From Panacagrimonas perspica (GTDB taxonomy: Bacteria > Pseudomonadota > Gammaproteobacteria > Nevskiales > Nevskiaceae): a stretch of DNA of 64,000 bases. Where the stretch lies: the NCBI RefSeq assembly GCF_004364935.1, contig NZ_SOBT01000012.1:310001-374000 (forward strand), given 5' to 3'. Positions 20,132 to 28,096 of this stretch are shown one piece after another (the first letter of the stretch is position 1; each line of letters begins with the position of its first letter). The position numbers and the translations under genes are program-made. The notes under the pieces are model-generated. The model was not told where the DNA came from. It ran no database searches and saw only the letters and a list, made by a program, of their open reading frames with translations.

Positions 20132-21466
20132 ACTCAGCCCCGCCGTATTCCGCGCGCCGAGCACCCCATTTCGCGCTCGATGATTTCCCAGGGCACGCTC
20201 AAGACGCTGTACACGCTGCGCGATGGAGGCCATGAGGCCTACATGGTCGGAGGCGGGGTGCGTGATCTGCTCGCGGGCATCACGCCCAAGGACTTCGACG
20301 TCGCCACCAGCGCGCACCCGGAGCAGGTCAAGAAGCTGTTCCGGTCCTGCCGCCTCGTCGGGCGCCGCTTCGTGATCTGCCACGTGCGTTTCGGCGAGGA
20401 GATCCTGGAGGTCACGACGTTCCGCGGACCGGTCACCGACTTCCACCAGCGCGATGAAACCGGCCGCATCCTGGCGGACAACGATTACGGCACGCTGGTG
20501 GAAGACGCCTTCCGCCGCGATTTCACGATCAACGCGCTGTACTACGACATCCGCGACTACTCGATCGTGGATTACTGCGGCGGCGTCGAAGATCTCAAGA
20601 CCGGCACGCTGCGCCTGATCGGTGAACCCGAGCTGCGCTATCGCGAAGACCCGGTCCGCATGCTGCGGGCCATCCGCATCGCCAACAAGATGCGCTTCCG
20701 GCTCGAGCCTTCGACCGCTGCGCCGATCCGCAAGCTCGCGCCGCTGCTCGCCGAGATCCCGCCCGCGCGGCTGTTCGACGAAGTGCTGAAGATCCTGCTC
20801 ACGCGCGAGGCGGTCGACAATCTCTACGGCCTGCGCGTCTACGGCCTGTTCCGGCAGCTTTTCCCGGCAACCGACGCATTACTGGACGATGCCGCCGCGC
20901 TGGCGTTCGTGAACCGTGCGCTGGCCAATTCGGCGCACCGCATCGAAAACGATCTGCCGGTCAGCCCGGCCTTTCTCTACGCCGCGCTGCTGTGGCCGCC
21001 GGTGGAGAAGCGCACGCGCGAGCTGCGCGAGAAGGAAGGCTTTCCGGAGCACACGGCGCTGGCGCAGGCGGGCGAAGAAGTGATCGCCCGCGCGATCTCG
21101 CGCGTGGCCATTCCGAAGCGCTTCACGATGCCGATGCGCGAGATCTGGGGCATGCAGTCGCGTTTCGACGTGCGCAACTCGAGTCGCGCCCGCCGGCTGA
21201 TGACCCATCCGCGTTTCCGTGCGGCCTACGATTTTCTGTTGCTCCGGGCAGAGTCCGGCGACCCTGCTCTGCGTGAGTCCGCCACGTGGTGGACCGAGGC
21301 GCAGAAGGGCGGCGATCTGCCCCCCGTTGCAGCGGACCACGTCGAAGGCGAAGAGGCCCAGGAAGGGGCCGCGCCGGCCGATGGGCCGAAGCGTCGCCGC
21401 CGCCGCCGTCGAGGCGGACGTCGCGGTGGCGGTGGTGGTGGAGCCGAGGCTGCCCCGGCGGGGTAG
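20129..21466 (+). CDS. pcnB: Poly(A) polymerase I
   Basis: Adds 3' poly(A) tails to RNA, marking it for decay. 445 residues from the AUU start proposed here. The conserved N-terminal IPRAEHPIS is followed by the nucleotidyltransferase core: GGGVRDLL and the DFDVAT metal aspartates (about 55-62), then the RRDFTINALYYD motif and YREDPVRMLRAIR of the tRNA-nucleotidyltransferase/PAP superfamily. The C-terminus is a basic Arg- then Gly-rich tail (RRRRRRRGGRRGG), typical of PcnB and likely to bind RNA. folK begins eight bases after the stop. Confidence 0.94.
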   Translation: MTQPRRIPRAEHPISRSMISQGTLKTLYTLRDGGHEAYMVGGGVRDLLAGITPKDFDVATSAHPEQVKKLFRSCRLVGRRFVICHVRFGEEILEVTTFRGPVTDFHQRDETGRILADNDYGTLVEDAFRRDFTINALYYDIRDYSIVDYCGGVEDLKTGTLRLIGEPELRYREDPVRMLRAIRIANKMRFRLEPSTAAPIRKLAPLLAEIPPARLFDEVLKILLTREAVDNLYGLRVYGLFRQLFPATDALLDDAAALAFVNRALANSAHRIENDLPVSPAFLYAALLWPPVEKRTRELREKEGFPEHTALAQAGEEVIARAISRVAIPKRFTMPMREIWGMQSRFDVRNSSRARRLMTHPRFRAAYDFLLLRAESGDPALRESATWWTEAQKGGDLPPVAADHVEGEEAQEGAAPADGPKRRRRRRRGGRRGGGGGGAEAAPAG

Positions 21467-21473
21467 TCGTTCC

Positions 21474-21977
21474 ATGTATTCCGCCTACGTGGGTCTCGGT
21501 GCCAATCTCGGAGACCCGGCGGCGCAGTTGCGCGCGGCGCTCGACGCCATCGCGGCGCTCGACGGCACGCGGATCGTCGCGACATCGCGCTTCTATCGAT
21601 CTGCGCCGATGGGGCCGCCGGACCAGCCCGAATACTGCAACGCCGTCTGCCAGGTGCAGACCGCGCTGTCGCCGCGCGACCTGCTCGATGCCCTGATCGG
21701 CATCGAACGAACCGCAGGCCGTATCCGCAGCGGCGAGCGCTGGGGTCCGCGCCGGCTCGACCTCGACCTGTTGCACGTCGAGGGCATTGCGATGGACGAG
21801 CCCGGACTGCATCTGCCGCATCCGGGCATCGCGTCGCGAAACTTCGTGCTGGTGCCGCTGGCCGAGCTCGCACCGCAGTTGCAGATCCCCTCGCTAGAGC
21901 CGATCGACACGCTGGCCCGGACCGTCGGCATGGAAGGGCTGAGCGCCTGGGACGCCCTCGACGCGCCACCCGCGTGA
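21474..21977 (+). CDS. folK: Hydroxymethyldihydropterin pyrophosphokinase
   Basis: Transfers pyrophosphate from ATP to 6-hydroxymethyl-7,8-dihydropterin in folate synthesis. 167 residues. Motifs: GLGANLGDP at the N-terminus, SRFYRSAPMGPPDQPEYCNA (pterin/ATP loops) and ERWGPRRLDLDLLH with the metal-binding Asp pair. The ATG at 21474 is the first methionine before GLGANLG; the open frame upstream overlaps pcnB. The stop overlaps the GTG start of the next gene by four bases (GTGA). Confidence 0.95.
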   Translation: MYSAYVGLGANLGDPAAQLRAALDAIAALDGTRIVATSRFYRSAPMGPPDQPEYCNAVCQVQTALSPRDLLDALIGIERTAGRIRSGERWGPRRLDLDLLHVEGIAMDEPGLHLPHPGIASRNFVLVPLAELAPQLQIPSLEPIDTLARTVGMEGLSAWDALDAPPA

Positions 21978-22609
21978 AGTCCGGATACATCGCGATCGAG
22001 GGCGTGATCGGGGCAGGCAAGACCACCCTGGCGAAGAAGCTGGCAGCGAGCCTCGGGGCGACGTTGCTTCTCGAGCAGCCTGACGAAAACCCCTTCCTGG
22101 CGCGCTTCTATCGCGACCCTGCCGGCGCGGCGTTCTCGACGCAGATGACGTTCCTGCTGCAGCGCGCGGGCCAGGTCGAGCAACTGCATCAGCGCGACCT
22201 GTTCGCCGGGCAATTCGTCGCCGATTTCATGTTCGACAAGGACCGCCTCTTCGCCGAACTGACCTTGTCGGCGACCGACCTTGCGCTGTACGCGAAGGTC
22301 TTCGAGCGCCTGTCCTTCGAGTTGCCGCAACCGGACCGCCTGATCCATCTGACGGCACCGGTGGATCTGCTGATGTCCCGCGTCGCCCATCGCGGCCGGG
22401 AGTACGAGACGCCGATCGAAGCCGGGTATCTCGAGGCGCTGTCGGATGCCTATGCACGCTGGTTTCGTGAATCGGTTCGGGTGCCGGTGATCGAGATCGA
22501 TACGTCGCGCATCGATCTGGTGGGCTGCGAAGCCGATTACGCCTTGTTGCTGGACGCGCTCGATTCCGACTCGCCGTTCGTGCAGTTGCCCGGTAGTGCC
22601 TTGTTATAG
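21974..22609 (+). CDS. Deoxynucleoside kinase
   Basis: 211-residue cytoplasmic kinase of the dCK/dGK/dNK family for deoxynucleoside salvage. P-loop EGVIGAGKTT (about 9-18), the family-typical LLEQPDENPFL, a DRL motif in FDKDRLFAELTL, and RVAHRGREYE as lid-arginine region. GTG start overlaps the folK stop. A kinase of this type between folK and panB is common in gammaproteobacteria. Base preference (deoxyadenosine or deoxyguanosine) cannot be read. Confidence 0.87.
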   Translation: MKSGYIAIEGVIGAGKTTLAKKLAASLGATLLLEQPDENPFLARFYRDPAGAAFSTQMTFLLQRAGQVEQLHQRDLFAGQFVADFMFDKDRLFAELTLSATDLALYAKVFERLSFELPQPDRLIHLTAPVDLLMSRVAHRGREYETPIEAGYLEALSDAYARWFRESVRVPVIEIDTSRIDLVGCEADYALLLDALDSDSPFVQLPGSALL

Positions 22610-22610
22610 T
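22602..22610 (+). promoter_or_regulatory. Extended -10 promoter before panB
   Basis: TGTTATAGT: TG, one base, then TATAGT (five of six). No convincing -35 at 17 nt. It would start transcription near 22617, 23 nt before the panB ATG, giving panB-panC their own promoter inside the folK cluster. Confidence 0.45.
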
Positions 22611-22639
22611 CGCGGCCGCCGCACCTTCCGACCAAGACG

Positions 22640-23461
22640 ATGGAATCCGCCGCTCCCAAGCCCGTACAGATTGCCGAACTTCGCCGCATGCGCGAGGCCG
22701 GCGAGAAGATCGCCTGCCTGACCTGCTACGACGCCAGCTTCGCGCTGGTCGAGGACCGCGCCGGCGTCGATGTGGTGCTGATCGGCGATTCGATGGGCAT
22801 GGTGATCCACGGTGGCAACACGACCACGCCGGTCAGCGTCGCCGACATCGTCTATCACTCGAAATGCGTCGCTCCGTTTCTGAAGCGTGCATTCCTGATC
22901 GCCGACCTGCCGTTCCTGTCCTACGCCACGCTCGAACGTGCGCTCGATGCGAGCCAGCGCGCGATGCAGGAGGGCGGCGCGAAGATGGTGAAGCTCGAAG
23001 GAGGACGCGAGCAGACCAGCATCGTCGAGTACCTTGCGGTGCGCGGCGTGCCGGTGTGTGCGCACCTGGGACTGCGCCCGCAGTTCGTCCACAAGATGGG
23101 CGCGATGAAGGTCCAGGGCCGCGACGAAGCCGCTGCCGAAGAGATGTTGCAGGACGCCAGGATGCTTGTGGATGCCGGGGCGGACATGCTGCTGCTCGAA
23201 TGCGTGCCGTCGGAGCTGGGCAAGCGCATCACCCAGGAAAGCCGGGTGCCGGTGATCGGCATCGGCGCCGGCCACGACGTCGACGGCCAGATCCTGGTGC
23301 TGCACGACATCCTCAACATCTCGCCGATGGTCACCATCGGTCGCAAGCCGCGTTTCGTGAAGAACTACATGACCGGCGGTGCGGATATCGAAGCGGCGAT
23401 CCGCGCTTACGTGCAGGAAGTGAAATCCGGCGCGTACCCCGCGCCCGAACACTGCTTCTGA
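22640..23461 (+). CDS. panB: Ketopantoate hydroxymethyltransferase
   Basis: Makes ketopantoate from 2-oxoisovalerate and methylenetetrahydrofolate, the first committed step to pantothenate and CoA. 273 residues, decameric TIM-barrel enzyme. Conserved stretches: LTCYDASFA, IGDSMGMVIHG (metal Asp), KLEGG, HLGLRPQ and IGIGAGHDVDGQILVLHDIL. It lies nine bases upstream of panC. Confidence 0.97.
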   Translation: MESAAPKPVQIAELRRMREAGEKIACLTCYDASFALVEDRAGVDVVLIGDSMGMVIHGGNTTTPVSVADIVYHSKCVAPFLKRAFLIADLPFLSYATLERALDASQRAMQEGGAKMVKLEGGREQTSIVEYLAVRGVPVCAHLGLRPQFVHKMGAMKVQGRDEAAAEEMLQDARMLVDAGADMLLLECVPSELGKRITQESRVPVIGIGAGHDVDGQILVLHDILNISPMVTIGRKPRFVKNYMTGGADIEAAIRAYVQEVKSGAYPAPEHCF

Positions 23462-23470
23462 GGCCCCGTC

Positions 23471-24316
23471 GTGCGCACCGTGCACACGGTCGCGGAACTG
23501 CGCGAACAGATTGCGGAGTGGAAGCGGGCGGGCGAGCGGGTCGGCCTGGTGCCGACGATGGGCAACCTGCACGCGGGGCATCTGGAACTCGTCGCGCGAG
23601 CGCGTAGCCTGGCCAGGCGCGTCGTCGTCAGCATCTTCGTCAATCCGCTGCAGTTCGGTCCCAACGAGGATTTCGATCGTTATCCGCGCACGCTACCGGC
23701 CGATGCCGCCAAGCTCGACGCCGCCGGCTGCGACCTTCTGTTCGCCCCCGACGTGGCGCAGATGTATCCGCAGGGACGCGAGAACCTGAGCACGGTCAGC
23801 GTGCCCGCGCTGAACAGCCTGCTCGATGGCGAGTTCCGTCCGGGGCACTTCGACGGCGTGGCCACCGTCGTGAGCATCTTGTTCAACCAGGTGCAGCCGG
23901 ATCTCGCGGTGTTCGGCGAGAAGGACTGGCAGCAGCTGCAGGTGGTCCGGCGCATGGTGGCCGACCTGCACCTGCCGCTGACGATCGTCGGCCATCCGAC
24001 GGCGCGCGACACCGATGGCCTGGCGCTGTCCTCGCGCAACCAGTACCTGTCGGCCGAGGAACGCGCGCTGGCGCCGGAGATATTCCGCACGCTGGGTGGC
24101 CTCAGCGACAGTTTGAAAGCTGGACGCCGGGATTTCGAAGCGCTCCAGCGCGAAGCGCTGCAGCGGCTCGAAGGCTTCGGATTCAAGGCGCAATACGTGG
24201 AAATCCGCGCGCCGGACCTCTCCGCGGCGACGGCAGACGGCCGCGAATGGATCCTCCTCGTCGCCGCTTTCCTGGGGCGGACCCGGCTCATCGACAATCG
24301 GTATCTTTGCTTATGA
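23471..24316 (+). CDS. panC: Pantothenate synthetase
   Basis: ATP-dependent ligation of pantoate and beta-alanine. 281 residues with the nucleotidyltransferase HIGH-type motif VPTMGNLHAGHLEL (about 25-38), VNPLQFGPNEDFDRYPR, the FGEKDWQQLQVVRRMV ATP-site block and LALSSRNQYLS (KMSKS-equivalent). GTG start nine bases after panB. It ends in SRLIDN-type sequence (TRLIDNRYL). Confidence 0.97.
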   Translation: MRTVHTVAELREQIAEWKRAGERVGLVPTMGNLHAGHLELVARARSLARRVVVSIFVNPLQFGPNEDFDRYPRTLPADAAKLDAAGCDLLFAPDVAQMYPQGRENLSTVSVPALNSLLDGEFRPGHFDGVATVVSILFNQVQPDLAVFGEKDWQQLQVVRRMVADLHLPLTIVGHPTARDTDGLALSSRNQYLSAEERALAPEIFRTLGGLSDSLKAGRRDFEALQREALQRLEGFGFKAQYVEIRAPDLSAATADGREWILLVAAFLGRTRLIDNRYLCL

Positions 24317-24390
24317 CCAGGTTGTTGCCGCACTAGGAACGCATCGTTACACTCCGCGTCCGCTTTGCACCATGCCTCGCAAAGCCCGGG

Positions 24391-24463
24391 TGTATGTCTT
24401 TTTGGGCCGCCCGTTGCTGTTCATAACTTGAATCCCGTGGTGCATGTCTTAGTGGGCCGCCCG
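24391..24463 (+). repeat. Direct repeat in the panC-panD gap
   Basis: Two 23-base units (24391-24413 and 24441-24463), 20 of 23 identical, with a 50-bp period. Shared core TGTCTT followed by TGGGCCGCCCG. The downstream unit ends 26 bp before the panD start, so both would be in the 5' leader of a panD message. No known riboswitch was recognised. Confidence 0.7.
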
Positions 24464-24489
24464 GGGTCGCTTAGCCAAGTGGATCAGCC

Positions 24490-24870
24490 ATGCAACTGAC
24501 GATGCTCAAGTGCAAATTGCACCGTGCCCGCGTAACTCACTCCGAACTGGACTACGACGGTAGCTGCGCGATCGATTCGCGCCTGCTCGACCTGGCCGGG
24601 ATCATGGAGTTCGAGCAGATCCAGATCTACAACATCGCCAACGGCGAGCGCTTCACGACCTACGCGATCAAGGCCGAACCCGGCTCCGCGATCATCTCGG
24701 TCAATGGAGCGGCGGCCCACAAGGCCCGCGTTGGCGATCGCGTGATCATCTGTTCGTACAGCGCGATGGAAGAAGGTCAGGCCCGCGTCTTCAAGCCGCG
24801 CCTGGTCTATCTCGACGAAACCAATCGCGTCGTGCGTACGGCCAACACCATCCCCGTTCAGGCCGCTTAA
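24490..24870 (+). CDS. panD: Aspartate 1-decarboxylase proenzyme
   Basis: Produces beta-alanine from aspartate with a pyruvoyl cofactor made by self-cleavage. 126 residues. The processing site is Gly24-Ser25 in [10 protein letters not shown]. Also conserved are [17 protein letters not shown] and GDRVIICSY. It is separated from panC by 173 bp holding a direct repeat, and is followed by a strong hairpin. Confidence 0.97.
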   Translation: MQLTMLKCKLHRARVTHSELDYDGSCAIDSRLLDLAGIMEFEQIQIYNIANGERFTTYAIKAEPGSAIISVNGAAAHKARVGDRVIICSYSAMEEGQARVFKPRLVYLDETNRVVRTANTIPVQAA

Positions 24871-24876
24871 TCCGGC

Positions 24877-24903
24877 GCGGCGCCCGGTTCTGTCGGGCGC
24901 CGC
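24877..24903. terminator. Hairpin after panD
   Basis: GCGGCGCCCG / CGGGCGCCGC around GTTCTGT, seven bases after the panD stop. Perfect ten-pair stem but no T-run, so termination here would be weak or factor-assisted. Confidence 0.5.
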
Positions 24904-24921
24904 TGATCAAGATGTAGACGG

Positions 24922-24947
24922 TTCGCCGCGCTTGGCCGCGCGGCGAA
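24922..24947. repeat. Inverted repeat before pgi
   Basis: TTCGCCGCGC / GCGCGGCGAA around TTGGCC, 18 bp before the pgi ATG. It may end panD transcription or structure the pgi leader. No T-run. Confidence 0.45.
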
Positions 24948-24965
24948 GTTCGTGCATGGTCGCTC

Positions 24966-26609
24966 ATGTCGATCTCAGCCGGTGCTGCCGTGATTCCACT
25001 CGAACGAACCGACGCCTGGTCGGCTGTGCTGTCGCACGCGCGGGCCACGGGTTCTGACTCGCTGAATGCGCTGTTCGCAGCCGACGAGACTCGCGCGCAA
25101 TCGCTTTGCGCCACGGCCTGCGGATTGACCCTCGATTTTTCCAAGCAGCGCATTGATGCGCGAACCCTTGAGCTGTTGCTGGCGGTGGCCGAAGCGCGCG
25201 ATCTGAAAACCTGGCGCACGCGCTTGATGGCGGGCGAGGCGATCAACCACACCGAAGGACGCGCGGTGATGCACGTTGCGCTGCGGGCGCCGCGCGGTCT
25301 GCCGATGTTCGCCGACGGCAAGCGCATCGACGGCGACGTCCACGACGTGCTCGACCGCATGGCCGCTTTCAGCGAGCGCGTGCGCGATTGGAGCTGGCGC
25401 GGCGCGCGCGGCGACACGATCACGGATGTCGTGAACATCGGGATCGGCGGTTCCGATCTGGGGCCGCGCATGGTCTGCGAAGCGCTGACTGCGATCGCCG
25501 GAAAGGGACCGCGTGCGCACTTCGTCGCGAACGTCGATGGCGCGCAGCTCGCCGCGGTCCTGGAGTCGGTGGATCCGGCGCGCACGCTGTTCGTCGTGAC
25601 CTCCAAGACGTTCACGACGCAGGAAACGATGGCGAATGCCAACGCCGCGCGACGCTGGCTGGTCGATGCGCTGGGCGCGCCTGCGGTGGCGAAGCACTTC
25701 GTCGCCGTCTCGACAAATCTCGACGCGGTGACGGCTTTCGGCATCGAGCCGACCAACGCGTTCGGCTTCTGGGACTGGGTCGGCGGACGCTACTCGGTAT
25801 GGTCGGCGGTAGGCCTCTCCGCGATGCTGCGTGTCGGCCCAGCGATGTTCCGCGAGCTGCTCGCGGGTGCGCACGCCATGGATCGCCATTTCGTCGAGGC
25901 GCCGTTCGCGCAGAACCTACCGGTCCTGCTCGGGCTGCTCGCGGTCTGGAACCAGAGCGCGCTGGGCTGCTCGACGCAGGTGATCGCGCCGTATGCGCAG
26001 CGTCTCGTGTTCTTCGCGGACTGGTTGCAGCAGCTCGAGATGGAATCCAACGGCAAGTACGTGATGCGCGACGGCACACCGGTGACGCGCTCGACGCCCG
26101 CGCTGTGGGGCGATGTCGGCACCAACAGCCAGCACGCCTTCTTCCAGATGCTGCACCAGGGACCCGAAGTTCATCCGGTCGACTTCATCCTGCCGGTGAA
26201 AGCGGATCACGCCTTGCCCGAACAGCAGCGCCTGCTGATCGCCAACGCGCTCGCGCAGGCGGCGGCCTTGATGCGCGGCAAGACCGCGGACGAGGTTCGT
26301 GCCGAGCTCGTCGCCAAGGGCATGAAGGGCGAGGCGCTCGAACAGGCGATCCCGCACCGGGTTTTCCCGGGCAACCGGCCGAGCAACCTGATCCTGCTGC
26401 CGCGCCTCGACGCCTTTCACCTGGGGGCGCTGATGGCGATGTACGAACAACGCACGTTCGTGCTGTCGGTGCTGTGGGGCATCAACGCGTACGATCAGTG
26501 GGGCGTGGAGCTGGGCAAGCAACTTGCTACGCGGCTGCTGCAACCGGATGCGAAGCACGACCCGGGCCTCGATGGCTCGACGCGCTCGCACCTCGGCCTG
26601 CTGGGTTGA
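24966..26609 (+). CDS. pgi: Glucose-6-phosphate isomerase
   Basis: Interconverts glucose-6-phosphate and fructose-6-phosphate. 547 residues, the usual bacterial length. Signatures: GIGGSDLGPRMVCEAL, the PGI signature DWVGGRYSVWSAVGLS, EMESNGKYV (catalytic Glu), NSQHAFFQMLHQG (catalytic His) and YDQWGVELGKQL (catalytic Lys). It follows the pantothenate genes on the same strand, a common gammaproteobacterial order. Confidence 0.97.
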   Translation: MSISAGAAVIPLERTDAWSAVLSHARATGSDSLNALFAADETRAQSLCATACGLTLDFSKQRIDARTLELLLAVAEARDLKTWRTRLMAGEAINHTEGRAVMHVALRAPRGLPMFADGKRIDGDVHDVLDRMAAFSERVRDWSWRGARGDTITDVVNIGIGGSDLGPRMVCEALTAIAGKGPRAHFVANVDGAQLAAVLESVDPARTLFVVTSKTFTTQETMANANAARRWLVDALGAPAVAKHFVAVSTNLDAVTAFGIEPTNAFGFWDWVGGRYSVWSAVGLSAMLRVGPAMFRELLAGAHAMDRHFVEAPFAQNLPVLLGLLAVWNQSALGCSTQVIAPYAQRLVFFADWLQQLEMESNGKYVMRDGTPVTRSTPALWGDVGTNSQHAFFQMLHQGPEVHPVDFILPVKADHALPEQQRLLIANALAQAAALMRGKTADEVRAELVAKGMKGEALEQAIPHRVFPGNRPSNLILLPRLDAFHLGALMAMYEQRTFVLSVLWGINAYDQWGVELGKQLATRLLQPDAKHDPGLDGSTRSHLGLLG

Positions 26610-26685
26610 GCCATCATTGCCGCGACGCGGCGAAGCCGGCCTGACCCGAAAAATGATGATCCGATCCCTTCAGAGGAGTACTTCG

Positions 26686-27060
26686 ATGCACGCAACCCTT
26701 CGCACCCTGTTCGTAGGCTGGCTTTCCGCCGCCCTGATCCTGATCGGCTTTCCGGCGCATGCCGGCATGATCGGCACGGAGAGCGCCCTTTCGGTCGATG
26801 CGCGCGCATCCCATCTCGCCACCGTCGAGCAGTTCATGGCGCGTGACGAAGTGCGGGCGCAGCTCGAAGGCTTCGGCGTGGAGCCGGCGATGGCCGCCGA
26901 GCGCGTCGCCAACCTGAGCGACGCCGAGTTGCAGCAGATGGCCTTCAACATCGAGTCGCAGCCGGCCGGCGCCGGTGCGCTGGCGGTGATTGGCATCGTG
27001 TTCGTCGTGCTGCTGATCCTCGAACTGGTTGGCGTGATCAACGTGTTCCAGTCGTTCTGA
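26686..27060 (+). CDS. PA2779-family protein
   Basis: 124 residues. Signal peptide ending PAHAG (about residue 26), a helical periplasmic part containing MARDEVRAQLEGFGVEP and LSDAELQQMA, and a C-terminal membrane helix (AVIGIVFVVLLILELVGVINVF). This architecture is that of Pseudomonas PA2779 homologues, function unknown. ATG 26686 is supported by AGAGGAG (26673-26679). It pairs with the peptidase-like gene downstream, as in other genomes, but an intrinsic terminator lies between them. Confidence 0.85.
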   Translation: MHATLRTLFVGWLSAALILIGFPAHAGMIGTESALSVDARASHLATVEQFMARDEVRAQLEGFGVEPAMAAERVANLSDAELQQMAFNIESQPAGAGALAVIGIVFVVLLILELVGVINVFQSF

Positions 27061-27071
27061 CCTTGATCTCA

Positions 27072-28016
27072 ATGTTGTTCGAACGGCGGGCCCTGTGGCC
27101 CGCCGTTCTGTTTTTGCTGTCGGCGTGCGCAGGCGCGCCTCCGCGCATCGACGCGCCCGGCGATGCCGTCGAATTGTCGGCCGTCCCGTTCTTCGCCCAG
27201 ACCGAACATCACTGCGGCCCGGCGGCGCTGGCCACGATGCTCGCCGCGCAGGGCGTTGCGGTCACACCGGACCAGCTCTCCCCGCTGATCTACATTCCCG
27301 GACGCGAGGGCACACTGCAGGCGGAGATGATCGCGGCGACGCGACGTTACGATCGCCTGCCGCTGCGACTGGAGCCCACGCCGGAGGCGGTGATCGCGGC
27401 CTTGCACGAGGGCCAGCCGGTGCTGCTGCTGCAGAACCTGGGCTTCCGGCGCTGGCCTGCCTGGCATTACGCCGTGGCAGTGGGCTATGAGCCCGAGGCG
27501 TCATCTTTCATCCTGCGATCCGGCACCGAGCAACGTCTGACGACCGGACTGCGCCGCTTTCTGCAGACCTGGGATCGGGCGGATCGCTGGGCTTTCGTGT
27601 CAGTGGAGCCGGATCAGGTTCCCGCCAATGCGACGCCGGAAGCCTGGCTCGCCGCGGCCGCTCCATTCGAATCGCTCGGCCGGATCGACGTCGCGGAGCG
27701 CGCGTACAAGGCCGCGCTGGATCGCTGGCCCTCATCGTCACTGGCCTGGCAGGGCCTCGCGAACACGCGCTACGCGGCGAACGACAAGCCGGCCGCCGAG
27801 GCCGCGCTGCAAAAGGCGGTGGAACTGGATCCGGCGTCAGTGACGGCGCGCAACAACCTCGCGAGCGTGTTGCTCGAGCGCGGATGCGTGACGGCGGCGC
27901 GTGCGCAGCTCGAAGCCGTGGGACGAGTCCCCGGGGCGCTGGCCAAGGCCGTCGAGCAGACGCGGCGGGATGTGGATTCGGTGGGCACGCGCGAAGACGC
28001 ATCAGGGTGCCCGTAG
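27072..28016 (+). CDS. PA2778-family C39-like cysteine peptidase lipoprotein with TPR repeats
   Basis: 314 residues from ATG 27072 (a TTG at 27063 is also possible). Signal with lipobox LSAC (Cys19). A C39-type papain-fold domain follows: Cys in HHCGPAALATML, His in WPAWHYAVAVGYEP. The C-terminal half has TPR-like repeats (AERAYKAALDRWP, AEAALQKAVELDP). Codons 4-13 form a perfect terminator hairpin (27081-27115). The TAG stop (28014-28016) lies in the left arm of the palindromic repeat at 28013. Bacteriocin-type leader cleavage is only one possible role; the substrate is unknown. Confidence 0.85.
   Translation: MLFERRALWPAVLFLLSACAGAPPRIDAPGDAVELSAVPFFAQTEHHCGPAALATMLAAQGVAVTPDQLSPLIYIPGREGTLQAEMIAATRRYDRLPLRLEPTPEAVIAALHEGQPVLLLQNLGFRRWPAWHYAVAVGYEPEASSFILRSGTEQRLTTGLRRFLQTWDRADRWAFVSVEPDQVPANATPEAWLAAAAPFESLGRIDVAERAYKAALDRWPSSSLAWQGLANTRYAANDKPAAEAALQKAVELDPASVTARNNLASVLLERGCVTAARAQLEAVGRVPGALAKAVEQTRRDVDSVGTREDASGCP
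27081..27115 (+). terminator. Intrinsic terminator inside the PA2778-type signal-peptide codons
   Basis: GAACGGCGGGCC (27081-27092), loop CTGT, GGCCCGCCGTTC (27097-27108), then TGTTTTT. The 12-pair perfect stem begins 20 bases after the PA2779-type stop and nine bases after the next gene's ATG. Confidence 0.8.
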
Positions 28017-28096
28017 CCCGGGCGTTGAATTTCGCGAAGCGAAAGAGCGGGGTTGCGCTCCGTATGCGAGAGCCCCCCGGGTTTCACCCGGGCTAC
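28013..28096. repeat. Palindromic intergenic repeat, copy 5
   Basis: 84 bp with GTAGCCCGG and CCGGGCTAC ends; bases 28023-28054 are identical to 3004-3035 of copy 1. It carries the TAG stop of the peptidase gene at its left end and, on the minus strand, the TAG stop of queG (28095-28093) at its right end. Confidence 0.88.

Noticed and set aside
24391..24463. Two-unit CRISPR remnant before panD
   Set aside because: Only two imperfect units, the unit is 23 bases, no cas genes, and the place is a gene leader.
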